Assembly (NCBI RefSeq): GCF_000143415.4
Contig: NW_003314278.1
Coordinates: forward strand, 586,845-650,844
Length of the DNA stretch: 64,000 nucleotides
DNA from: Selaginella moellendorffii
Taxonomy: Eukaryota; Streptophyta; Lycopodiopsida; Selaginellales; Selaginellaceae
Direction of reading: 5' to 3'
Positions 11,266 through 21,712 of the stretch are shown here, piece after piece (within the stretch, counting starts at the first letter, position 1; every line of letters begins with the position of its first letter). The position numbers and the translations under genes are program-made. The notes below the pieces were generated by a model. That model did not search any database, had not been told where the DNA came from, and was given only the letters and a program-made list of their open reading frames with translations.

Positions 11266-11958
11266 GCATAGCAACTTCGTACATGTCAAATAAAACTTAC
11301 ACATGGTGTCATTCAGAAAATATAAAAAATGAACACAATTACATTGCCTTCAGAACTGAATGCACAATGGAATTCTCTTTATGGAGACAGAGCTTTTACT
11401 GGTGAAAGTGCAAGCATGGAATGAAACTATGCAATTTATCCTTACCACCCAGAAAGGAACCATAGACAAAGCACTGATGATCGACTCTATCCACCTTGAC
11501 TATGAGTTCCACAAAAGATGGTGGCATGATTGTGTGGCTTGTTGCAATCAGATGTCCTCTATTTCTTTAACTACAGCTCTAACTCTACAATATCTTTCCA
11601 CTCCAAGATTGCCACTTGTGCAAGGAGTGCTTCCAAGTTGAAAATGTTGTTGATGACTGGCGAACAACATTGATTCAAACATTCAATCCCATGGTTTTCA
11701 GAGAAATGGATTGAATAGTGAACATTAGCTATGCCATCTAAACCCAAGCTTACAAGAGCCATGTGGTAATACATTGGTAAAAGTTTTTATATTTTAAACA
11801 AATATAGTACTCAAGTCTAGGCTATATAGTATTACTATATATAAAGATAAACCAATCTCTCATATAGCTATTGGCTTATCATAATAAAAAATTTAATTAC
11901 TTTTTATTTTCTTCTATATATAAAAATAACTCTAAATTTTATTTAAAATTCATTTTTA
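11266..11958. other. lipase 3' flank and AT-rich junction
   Basis: Up to 11,825 this matches the flank of the copy B lipase. Both copies contain an open frame of about 90 codons (11,360-11,641; 25,921-26,232) that I could not assign and that looks incidental. From 11,826 the sequence is unique and extremely AT-rich, leading directly into the lectin-type ORF. Confidence 0.6.
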
Positions 11959-12732
11959 ATGTCTATAATTTTAGTTCTTTTTATTTTAGTTATACATTGT
12001 AGAATTGTATTTGGTAAAATAGATATAGATTGGGGTAAACATAATTCACTTACTGAGGAAGATATTAATATAATTGTAGGTCATATTAAAAAACTTGCAC
12101 TAAAATTACATGAATCTCATCCTTATCCACAAAATTATATTAATACTGATTTAATAGATATTGATGGAGGAGGTGTTGTTATAAGAATTCAACGTTTAGC
12201 TGAAAGTACCCCATATTGTTCTACAGGAATTTCAAATGGAAAACCAGTTTTAGGTGGTTCTCTCCAAAAATCAATAAATGAAATAATTAAAAAGGTAATA
12301 AATGATCTACTGCAAGCACTTTCTAGTGAATGTAGAATTGTGTCTAATAATTATCTTATTCAATATATATTAGTAACTCGTTGGAAACCATTGAATTATT
12401 TAGAAAATATAAATATAGTTTTCAGATATTTTGAAAATTGTGATATTACTTTGACTACTTTAAGTGCTGGTTTCTCTGATCATATTTTATATAAAGGTAA
12501 ATTTTTACAATCCCCAAATCGTATGAATATACTATATATCAAAATGAATTGTAAACTTGCATTTGTTTCTGGAAAAACTAATTTATGGGAATCTCCAAAT
12601 AATGAATATTTTGGAGAGTGTTTTTTAGATTTGCAAAATTATGGAAATTTAGTGTTATATAATTCTAAACGAAATGTATTATGGTCTCCCAATACGTATT
12701 GTTATGATAAACCAAACTGTTTAAACTGGTAA
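11959..12732 (+). CDS. secreted protein with C-terminal GNA-type (bulb) lectin domain, AT-rich, possibly foreign
   Basis: An intact single-exon ORF of 257 codons. Residues 1-19 look like a signal peptide (MSIILVLFILVIHCRIVFG). Residues about 27-165 form a domain I do not recognise, with several cysteines and a helical stretch. Residues about 176-246 match the monocot mannose-binding (B-lectin/GNA) fold: GKFLQSPNRMN, NCKLAF, CFLDLQNYGNLVLY, VLWSPNTY. The two fold cysteines (C198, C221) are present. The second sugar motif QxDxNxVxY is kept except Asp to Tyr, and the first is degenerate. Third codon positions are overwhelmingly A or T, unlike the GC-rich coding sequence nearby. It starts just outside the duplicated block. 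Transfer from an AT-rich organism such as a mycorrhizal fungus is possible but unproved; a native lectin gene in AT-rich DNA is the alternative. Confidence 0.75.
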   Translation: MSIILVLFILVIHCRIVFGKIDIDWGKHNSLTEEDINIIVGHIKKLALKLHESHPYPQNYINTDLIDIDGGGVVIRIQRLAESTPYCSTGISNGKPVLGGSLQKSINEIIKKVINDLLQALSSECRIVSNNYLIQYILVTRWKPLNYLENINIVFRYFENCDITLTTLSAGFSDHILYKGKFLQSPNRMNILYIKMNCKLAFVSGKTNLWESPNNEYFGECFLDLQNYGNLVLYNSKRNVLWSPNTYCYDKPNCLNW

Positions 12733-12913
12733 GCTACTTGACAACATATCCAAGCAGAGCTTGGTGGGCATTAGATTATTCTAAACATATTGGCTGCTTA
12801 AGCTAGAATTGTCTTACTGAATAGAAAATAATTTGCTCTTCAAAATGCCATAATATTTACAAGAATTGAAGAATCCGTCCTCTTCATTCCTCTTGACCTT
12901 CAGAACTAGCAGC
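12733..12913. other. intergenic, nothing recognised
   Basis: Moderately AT-rich sequence after the lectin-type ORF. No coding or RNA feature recognised. Confidence 0.6.
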
Positions 12914-12970
12914 CAAGGGGGACATGACTAGAAATCATGTGGGCTTGCCTGCGCAGGTTCGAATCCAACC
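12914..12970 (+). pseudogene. 3' part of a tRNA-Ser(AGA), truncated
   Basis: The anticodon arm atgactagaaatcatg, the long variable arm (tgggcttgcctgcgca) and the T-loop ggttcgaatcc match plant tRNA-Ser with anticodon AGA. The acceptor and D-arm sequence upstream is missing, and the 3' acceptor strand does not continue. This is a dead tRNA or the tRNA-like head of a SINE. Confidence 0.75.
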
Positions 12971-13429
12971 TTGATTTTCTTCATTTTCTTTTAATCACCT
13001 TACTTTGTTTACGCAATTTGGACGAGTAAAACACACAAAAGTAAAGAAACCAAAGTAACTAGTCCACATTGTTCTCAGTTTCTTCATAAACACTTTGTCG
13101 TTCCCCCTGGCGTCCTCCATCAGATCATCCCGCCCCTCGTCTTTGGTCTCCTCGCTATCTTCCTGGATCTCATGCTTGATTATCACTTTCCTCCCCACCA
13201 AGTTCGTCTCCACCACCGCTGCCTCTTGTATCCTCGTCATGCCGCTCGACGTTCCTCCTCCTCCTCCCCCTCCTCCCGCTGCCACCGTCTTCTTTCTCTT
13301 GGCTCGCAGCACCGCTGTGGATGCCGGCCTTGAATTTCCTCCTCCTCTTGACTGTCCCCATGACGTCCTCCAGGCACTGGAACCGAGAATGTGTTAAGAA
13401 CCACCGAGAGGACCACCTGATCCGGCACG
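12971..13429. other. low-complexity, proline or acidic coding-like stretch, unassigned
   Basis: Open frames exist on both strands. One encodes a proline run (plus), another an acidic stretch (minus), driven by a ctcctcctcc repeat around 13,253-13,275. It adjoins the PPR fragment and might be a decayed linker of it, but I cannot support a gene. Confidence 0.4.
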
Positions 13430-13850
13430 GTTGTTCATGGATGCTCCTTTGCCTGAACCAGATACCCATTCCGGGCATACACCAGGATCAGGGTGTTGCA
13501 TGCTTCAACAGTCATCAAATTGTCTAACGCTGTACGGCCTCCCCCACCATGCCGTGGGGCATCAAGTTGGCGGCCTTGATAAACTGGGCAAGAAGACGCT
13601 GGCAGCGATGGAATCCGAGGCTGGGACGCTCTGGGCTGCTTCTCGTGTATGCAATGAGCAGCAGGCTCCACCCCAGCGCCTTTTTGTGTGGCATCCAGTT
13701 TCTCGCTCCCACCACCTTGCCATAGCGGGCATAGGCCGCCATCATCTGATCCACCACCACGACTTGGCTCGAGGGAGAGATGATAACATCTGCCTGGCGT
13801 CCTCCAAATGCACATAGGCCTCGAAGATCACCCGGAGGGGCTTTCATGGC
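13430..13850 (-). pseudogene. pentatricopeptide repeat (PPR) gene fragment
   Basis: Minus-strand peptides in different frames resemble plant PPR repeats: VDQMMAAYARYGKVVGARNW, MPHKKALGWSLLLIAYTRS and CNTLILVYARNGYLVQAKE. PPR proteins bind organellar RNA. Only about three repeats remain, in shifted frames and without a start or end, so this is a broken fragment rather than a gene. Confidence 0.7.
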
Positions 13851-14264
13851 AGAAAATCCTCATAGCGCTAAACGATTTTCAATCACATCAACTGTTGATG
13901 ATATATTTAAAAGAGCAATGCCCATATTTTGAAGAGATGATTTTCATGACTCACAAAAGCGCCTTCCCCTCCCAATTCCTCATATGGAGCTCCATGATAA
14001 TTAACACTTTCTCAAAATCAAGTTAATTCCTCAGTGTCCAAGAGCGTTTGCAAAGCTGTCATATAATGCCCATGTTATGATCTGGCACAAAAATATAGAG
14101 ATTTAATCTTCCTAAACTATGCTACATTTCCTTTTAAGGTTCCTCCCACCCAACCACCCCTGAACTACCTCAAAAACTCCATTGTGCCATTGCTTAATAT
14201 GCCCATGAACCTCCCTTTGACCAACGTTGATTACATGGTCAAAGGTGGCGTTTAACAATTCTTC

Positions 14265-14267
<3 letters not shown>
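13851..14267. other. intergenic, nothing recognised
   Basis: Unique sequence between the PPR fragment and the poly-C run. No recognisable feature. Confidence 0.6.

Positions 14268-14295
<28 letters not shown>
14268..14295 (+). repeat. poly-C homopolymer, 28 nt
   Basis: An uninterrupted run of 28 C next to the 2-oxoglutarate dioxygenase fragment. Exact length may be affected by sequencing or assembly. On the minus strand it is a G28 run capable of G-quadruplex formation. Confidence 0.9.
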
Positions 14296-14334
14296 AGACA
14301 ACAAAGTCTTCAATGTGCCCTCCACCAATTTGCT

Positions 14335-14720
14335 TGCTGGGTGCACTAAACTCTCCCCATTGCTACTGGAATGGACATTCAATCTTCACTGCTATTAACC
14401 ACAGCCGTGTGCTCGGGACTCTTGTACTTGTCATTGCTCAAAACCTGAAAGAAAACATTAACTTTGACTAGTCAGTCAACATTAGTAAACGAGACGCTGA
14501 CCTGGGTCTGGTCACCCAGATTGACCACGAACGAGTACAGTATGGGCTTCACGGAGTACCACTTGTCATTGTGCATCACCTGGAGACCCTCGATGTGATA
14601 TTGGAGAAGCAGCGTGATCGATCCGGGGTCCAAGTGTGGGGCAATTCCCAGCACCAGATCGGGCTCGGGGCAAGCGGGATAGAAGTTGAGAACCATGACT
14701 TGTGAGCAGCCATGGGACAA
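14335..14720 (-). pseudogene. 2-oxoglutarate/Fe(II)-dependent dioxygenase fragment (flavanone 3-hydroxylase-like)
   Basis: One minus-strand exon reads VLNFYPACPEPDLVLGI, then APHLDPGSITLLLQ, which carries the HxD iron motif, and WYSVKPI, VVNLGDQ. A GT donor follows (14,507 downward), with a short intron. The next exon reads VLSNDKYKSPEHTAVVNS, carrying the second iron His (EH). A TGA then stands where family members usually have Arg, followed by MSIPVAMG. The enzyme's N-terminal part is absent. These enzymes hydroxylate flavonoids, hormones and similar molecules. The fragment is dead through truncation and the stop. Confidence 0.85.
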
Positions 14721-14805
14721 TCCTGGACTATGGCAGAGTGTGGAACACTACTCCGCGATGCTGATGAGACTATTGGAGCTGGGATCTTGACAGTGACCGT
14801 TTAAC

Positions 14806-15030
14806 ATGTCCCAGCATCATCTTTCCCTTCCCGGGCCCCCGGACCAAATGCTCCGGATTGCTGCCATCGCTAAACTTGTCATTGCTGTTGTGCTCCACCA
14901 TCTCCTCCTTGACATGCCTCCTCTTGAGATGGAGGTTGAGCTTGTACTCGTAGAAGTAGCACTTGTCACAACCTTTGTAAGGGCACGCGAATGGTCGACC
15001 GCCACCAATTGCTGCTGCTGCTGCTGCTGC
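14806..15030 (-). pseudogene. C2H2 zinc-finger gene fragment
   Basis: The minus strand encodes RPFACPYKGCDKCYFYEYKL followed by NLHLKRRH, a C-x4-C-x12-H-x4-H finger of the kind whose helix reads EYKLNLHLRxxH in plant proteins. A (GCA)n run upstream gives an alanine tract in this frame. The frame ends at a stop about 35 residues after the finger. No full gene surrounds it, so it is likely a fragment. The plus-strand frame with a cysteine run over the same bases is the repeat read in another phase. Confidence 0.6.
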
Positions 15031-15329
15031 TGGTTAGAGAAAAGCTGGGAAGGGACTTGACATACACTCGTTCTCTTCTGAACAACAGACACAGTCCAAG
15101 AAGTATCCAAAGAATTCTGGGATGTACAAACGGCAAGACACAAGTGACAAGACAACAACGACGATGGCGACGATGGCTTACCTTCTTCTCTGAAGGAAAC
15201 AGAAGGGAGGAAAAAATCTGCTGGCATCAAGTCTTCATTGTTTTTGCAAGCACGGTGCAAGTTTTAGGGGCATTTCCCTCAACCAGTGCAACGTCTAACT
15301 TGCTTAAGGTGCTTGATGAAGTGCAAGAT

Positions 15330-15577
15330 GGACTTGAGATGGAGTCCGAGATGGACCCGAGATGGACCCGAGATGGAACCAAGATCGAGTTCGAGATGGA
15401 CCTGAGATCGAGTCTGAGATGGATTTGAGATGGAGTCTAAGGTCGAGTCTGAGATGGACCTGAGAAAGAGACTGAGACCAAGATCGAGACCGAATCAGAG
15501 ACTGAGTTCGAGATTGAGACTGAGTCCGAGTTCAAGTCTGAGTCTGAGCCTAAGTCCGAGTTCGAATCCGAGTCCAA
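15330..15577 (+). repeat. degenerate minisatellite, unit like gagatggacctgagatcgag
   Basis: Repeated variants of gagatggacc and gagtctgag over about 250 bp. The repeat gives open frames (for example 15,430-15,759) that are serine/arginine-rich only because of the repeat. I do not call it coding. Confidence 0.75.
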
Positions 15578-17673
15578 TGGTGAAAGCCCAAAGTGTTTGT
15601 CTCCTAAACCCTAGGGGGTTTGATGAGCTCCAAAAGTATAGTAAGGGGGAGGACTTTAATGGAGCCAATTTAGCCAAGGAAGGTTATACTCATGTATTAA
15701 GTGATGATATAATCACTAAGGAATCCAAGGCTAAAGTAAATATAGATAAACAAGTGTAGTTTGGTGAAGTGTTCAAGAGCCAGCATTAGCTCCCCTAAGA
15801 GATTAAATGGTTGATGCTCCTAATCCAAGTGTGGGTGGTATTATCTATTTGGATATTTAGCATGGCTCATCAGAACCTCTATAACCACATGGCTAAAGCA
15901 CCCAAAGGCAGAAGGTGGGGGAGAGTACCCACGAAGCTTATGTAGGACCACTGTGTTTTGAAATGTCATCCCAAAGTTTTAGACTGTGGAAAGGAAGAAA
16001 AGTAGTCCTTTTGTGTTATGATCACATGGTGAAGAAGTCCTAAAGGTTAATGGGACTTAATGGTCGGGCCTTTAAGCCTTGACCTAGTGGTAGTGTCGGC
16101 AAGCGTGGTAGTGGATAGGGAGTTGATGGGAACTAAAAAATTGATATTGGGGAAGGGTGTTCTCCATATCTTTCAACATTTTAAAGATGCTAAAGTGTGG
16201 TCATGGGATGATCACTTATGGATAGTGTTTGGGAAATATGTATGTGATGTAGGTGGTCTTTGACCACCGATATAACAATGGTGTAATGGGTTGATATCTT
16301 GGTGGTATTTTTGGGTGTCAGTCATGGGATTAGACACATGGAGTACTTAGAACAAGTATAAAGGCTAGATGGTATAGATGTCATTTATGGGGCTAGCATG
16401 TTTTAAATCAAGAATAGGACATATGGAGGTGGTGAGCGAGACTCTTCTAAGTGGTCAAAAGTATGGTTAAATGATTAAAGTAAAATGGAAAATTTAGTCG
16501 CTTACATGATACACTAGTGTTCCTTGTGGGAAGGTGGTTATGGATGTAAACAGCCATGTTAATAGCTTCATTCTAAAAAGAGTTGGATCATGATAAAGTG
16601 CAAATTAATCAAATACCTTTGTTTAACAAACTTAAAATTCAAGCAAGAGTTAGAAACATATGCTAGAAAACTCTAAAGTATTGAAGCAATTGAGCTTTAT
16701 AACAAAAACAAAATGATTCAAAAATCTCTAGAATTGTTCAAAAAAATCTGGGAGTGAGTTATATAATAATAGCATTAGGAGTTTGTTGATCCAAGCCAAC
16801 ACTTCAAATTGCCATTGTAGTGCCTAAGTTATCTTTTAAATATCACATGTTAACCAAAACTACATAAAAACATATATATGGATGAGCATGGTTTACACCA
16901 TATAGTATATTTATGCATGTTCAACTAGTGTTTTAAAGGATTATTGAAATTTGGTATTGCTTTTACATAAGGACAATTTTAACTCTACACGAAGTAAGAT
17001 CCCAGCTGCAGGGACAACTTTTCTTCAACCATTTCTGTAAGAGTTAGAGCTTCTCTTCAAAGAAGGTGTAGAAGTCATATATTGTTTTCCAGGAGGTTTT
17101 GAGTATTGCCAATTATGCTAAATCAAAGAGTTATTTATGTGATTCTTGAATTCAATCATTTTGCATAATACAAGATTCTCAAGATGTCAAATAGTGATAA
17201 AATTAGATATAGGAGATGCCATTAGGAGACAATTAATGTTATTATTTTATTTAAATTCATAGAGCCACATAAAAGGATTGAAAGAATGGTGTTTGAAAAA
17301 TTAAAACTATAGAGCTTGATGGTTTACAAGTCCATCTAAAAGAAGTACAATAAAATAAAGGGATTCAAGGAAAGTCATTACTATTGAAACTAAAAACACA
17401 TATTTATAACTATATATTTTTCTTACTATTTTTGTAACTTGTTTTTGCAGACTCTATATTTTAGAAGCATGCATTATGGAACCAATACATACTCTTGCAA
17501 TTAACAACTGCAAGAAAATCAATAAAGTGGTTTTTAGAGTCATGACTAAAATTAAAACAAAGGTGAGGATGATGATTATTCATTGACCATTTTAACAAGA
17601 TGATATAACGTTAACCACCATAAAATCCTTTTCTTGGCTCATGAAAATGAATAAGGTTTTCTTTTAATGGTAT
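15578..17673. other. intergenic, possible decayed retroelement DNA
   Basis: A short stretch near 15,583-15,612 (gtgaaagcccaaagtgtttgt) resembles 35,714-35,736 (gtgaaagcccaaagcgtgtgt), so both may derive from one element family. No protein domain is recognisable. The rest is AT-rich and unique in this window. Confidence 0.5.
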
Positions 17674-19539
17674 ACTTTATATGTGATATTGGTTGGAGAT
17701 GCCTTGATAGAATAGTTGAGGCTCATATTAAATATTATGACCATCTTCTATAAGCCAGAGATTGACATTTGAGACCATGTGGACAATTAAAGCTATTAAA
17801 TGGCAATTCATATATGTCTATATTAGAATAATATTTAGGATAAAATCTCACTGACAACATCTTTATTTATGAAGAGCATATAGTGCTAAAAGTGAGTTCC
17901 AGGTTTTGTATGAAATCCCCACTAATTGAAAATAACATGGTTGAAACATCATAAGAGGTGTGAACTAATTTTTGGTATGATTTTTACTTAACTTTTTTTT
18001 TCTACAGATCATTCTTCAAAAGTATAAATTTGCTAAAGATCAAAGAAACTAATAAGTTACTACCACTAGAAAGTCTGAAGAAGATCTTAGGATCTTACTT
18101 TGTTACATTATAAATAACATAAAAATTGTGCCCTTACAATTTATAGCTTTGTTGTGGAAAAAAAAAAGGGATCCTTAGCTTATGTTTACAAAAAACTAAA
18201 ATCATTGTTAGCCATTTAATACCAATGATTACAAAATGTAGAGTTATGTTCGGTTTGGAGGGAACTCATAGAAAAAAAAAATGGCCCCATCTTTGATGCC
18301 AACACAAATGCAATTTGAATAATCTAAGTATGTTAAACTATATAGTTTTTATTATGTTTTTGGTTTGCTTAGAGTAGTGTAGAATATACTTGGATATTCT
18401 AGGATATTCTACTATCTAATGATTGTTATTCACTTAGATTAATCTTGTATTTATAATTTTATAGATATAACTATAATTTATAAACTTTTCTAAATACTTC
18501 CCTGTATATTCTAGTTTATTTAATGGTTGATATGTAATAAGATTAATCTTTATAAACTTCCAGTTAATCAATTATATTATTAAATAATAAGCAATACTAT
18601 TAAGCAAACCAAATGTTGCTGCATGCAACATGCAGCAAATTATTATAATTTTACTTATCAGAAAATTTATATTATTGAGACTTATTTAATAGCAAAGTAG
18701 TATAAGAATTCTAATTACAATGTTTAAGGCACTTTTTTCTGTTTTTTTTTCTTAAATATCACGTTTTTAGAGGTAGGCTAGAGGTAGATAAATACACTAT
18801 ATGACATATTTTAACTCTTGATTTTATGCATTCTGATCATATATACAATCTTCCTATTGGGAGTTTGCTGAGGGAAGTTTATATTCTCCCTCACTATAAT
18901 ACTTTTTGGTGGTGTTTTTATATAGTTTTAGATATGGTTTCACATCAATTTCCAGAAGTATTTTCCAAAAACAGCAATATAAATTTTAGTTGAGGACATA
19001 GTAGAACTTTAAGGAAGGCTTGCCATATTGTGGAGGTTACATTAATGCAAACTATATAGATAAAATTGTTGGAGAGCATTGATAATGTTCCAAAAACTTC
19101 ATACTTGAAAGATCCATCCTGTAATTCTTAGTGAATAATATTAAGTTTTTGTTTACTTACATAGGCAAACAAACACTTTCAAGGATGGATGAGTTAAAGA
19201 CATTGCCGTTTGATATTGGATAATATAGGCTTATAATAAACTGGGTAGATTAGATGGTCGGCTGTGACATGAATAATTTGATCAAACTATAATCTATATG
19301 AATAATTATATAGCATATAAACTCTAGAAAACTATTTGGATAACAATGTTTCAGTGAAAAATAATTTATTTGAAAAACTATACACTATCTAGGCTATAAG
19401 AAAATTATGTGAAAAAGCCATATGAAAATGAAAGAATGTATTAGTGCACTAGAGTAAAAATAACCATATAAAATTTATACATAATGCTAAAATTATATTA
19501 AAAAAAACAATACCAAAAGGATAACCGGCACACTAGGTG

Positions 19540-21125
19540 GGAAAAGCCGTGTTTGATCGCTTCGTGGAGTCTGGACAGTGGCTCCAGTGACTTGGCTTGT
19601 TACATCCTCATGGTCAAGCTCTATTGCAGTGCAGGCCTGTGGAAGGAGCAATCGCTCGTTTTGCAAACCATGGCAGCCAAGTTTGGCATTTCCTGGATTG
19701 TCAATGGACAAGCAAACAGGTGGCATTGTAGTGGCTACACTCAATCCTCTTGAGTAGTGACCAAAGGGATCGGCACTGCAGCGTGGGAGTAGAGAGAAGA
19801 TCGAGGTATAGTTTCAAGAGATCGTGAAAAGATCTTTACATATACTTCCAGCACAGCTATAAAAAATTGGAAAACCTGAAAACACCGACATTTCTCAAGT
19901 GTTTATCGTTGGCTGAGCACCTAAGTGATCTCTTGCGTGCGTTCCACGCATTGAGCGCATCCTGGGGACTTGGTGACTTGACGACCAACAAGAGTCTTGA
20001 GCATGCTATCGTAGAACCTCTTTTGCCCCCTGGCAAGCTCCGCTTCACCGCCAAGGGTAGGCATCTTGTTATACCCTTGTACCGTCCTGCAAGTCTGTCA
20101 ATACCAAAGCGCTTGGAAACGCAGCTCTTACCTGATGAAGAAGCGGCCAACCGGGTGAAGACCATTGGGGATTCTCATCTTGATCTTAGCGAAGTCCTTC
20201 TTCCACGTTTCGAAGTTGTTCTGTAATTCGGTGCGGGTGAAGCTTGGAGTGAATTTCTTCGGATTCACCTCCATCTTTTCTTCCGGGAACTCTGCGCACA
20301 CGACCACAAATAGCTAGACGGGCAGCCGTTTTTGCAGTCATTTACCTTGCAAGCTGGCCTGATCAACCTGATGGTTCTCCACCCAAACGAAACCATCTAT
20401 TTCCAGGATTCCGTAATACCAGTCATCCTTGTCACCGGCCTAGAAGACGATATGTCAGCGCTCATGATCCAAGTGACTAACTATTCTTACCATGGTGGTA
20501 ACTGGCGGTCTGTAGCTCTTCGGACGCGCTGCTGTCTCCAGGAGTTCCTGTATGGCGTACATAGCTGGCTGGTAGAGATTCTCGACGCCCGCGTGCGTTT
20601 GAAATCCAGCGTCACCTTGAGCCGCAGGCCACGAAGCGTGTAGCGTTTAGTGTATACGTAGTGCCTCGGAGAAGAATTGCTCGCAGACTGAGGTTTTATC
20701 AGCAGGTCATCTGTTGAAGAGTCCAAAGACTCTCAGAGTTGGGAAGGTTTTGCGCGTCAACCTGGGTCGCCTGTCTTCCTTGTCAGCCTCATACTGGAGC
20801 ACAAAGTCCGCTTTTTTGTCAGATGGCGATGACGGGGCTCCTTTTCAAGTTCGCGGGGCCTTGTAAAGCGGCCAAGGTTCCGTAGCATCCTGTCCAGTAT
20901 CGGTGCGACCTGCATCTCTCCTTTGCAATCACCTTGGAACGCAGTCGAGTAGGCCACATCGTTGGCGATGAGCTTGTTGACGCAATGAAGAGCCAGACAT
21001 CTCCACGGCAGCAAACCTATCGTATGAGGGCATCTGATGCTTGCATAGAGAAGAAATGATTTTAACTTTTTTACCGTGATCTTCATGACTAATGGAGGGG
21101 AATATAAAAGTGTTCGACAAGATGA
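19540..21125 (-). pseudogene. unrecognised minus-strand gene relic, copy B
   Basis: Counterpart of the relic at 1,690-3,190. Here the 5' part is fuller: a piece reading CVNKLIANDVAYSTAFQG is followed by PILDRMLRNLGRFTRPRE and, after an AG acceptor, YEADKEDRRPRLTRKTFPTL. Deletions differ from copy A: the FKRTRASR stretch has lost a base, and the SPQDALNAW piece is shifted. I do not recognise the family. Independent damage in each copy argues that none is under selection. Confidence 0.42.
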
Positions 21126-21712
21126 AATTCCGGGGCTCTTTTGGACTGTGCTCAGGATATGTGGAGAGCAGAAGGGACAGGTAGTGCTAGAGGTCCTACC
21201 TGAATTGGAGAACCATATGGAAGTGGCCGATGCTCCAATGCTTGCTACTTGCTTGAGTAGCAGCTGGAGAATAGGCTTCGGGACTTTCCAAGCTGGAAGT
21301 TCTGGAGAGAAGCATGGCTATCCACCACTCATTTAAGTTTTTATAAAGTGTGCAAATTATTAATTTTTTCCTTGACAGTTTACTAGGGGGGAGTGTATCA
21401 CATAATTGTTTCCCTGAAATCACATTCAAATACTTATCAATCAGTTCTTTCAAACATTCTCTTCTGCTAGTAATATTCTGTTGATATTGAAATCCAAGTA
21501 ATTCACAAACCTATATCTTGGAATCGAAGTGTTCGGTTTTGAAATATAAATAAGTTCTATAGCACATTTGTATAAGTCAACTCAATTAGAATGCCTTTGA
21601 GCTGCTATCTTAGAGCCGAGAGAAGTTCCGCTTTATTTTCAGTCTTGTCTTGGCAAATTTTACCATAGAGCATTAGCCAATATAAAACCTTTCAAGAACC
21701 CTAATTTCTGGC

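Larger units (their letters stand above)
1..11825 (+). repeat. segmental duplication, copy A
   Basis: Collinear with 17,674-26,384: AT-rich leader, unrecognised minus-strand relic, PDF1B pseudogene, unrecognised spacer, class-3 lipase and its 3' flank. The right edge is where A reads ...gtctaggctat and diverges, while B reads the same up to 26,384. The main difference is the 3.6-kb copia element present only in A. Most PDF and lipase exons match almost base for base, so the duplication is young. Confidence 0.93.

Noticed and set aside
11360-11641. ORF of about 93 codons downstream of the lipase, also in copy B
   Set aside because: Lies in the expected 3' UTR; conserved only through duplication.
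13095-13397. Plus-strand proline-rich ORF
   Set aside because: Produced by a ctcctcctcc repeat; no start context or homologue evident.
15430-15759. Plus-strand RS-like ORF
   Set aside because: Its first half is the minisatellite read in frame and its second half has no similarity; not an SR protein.
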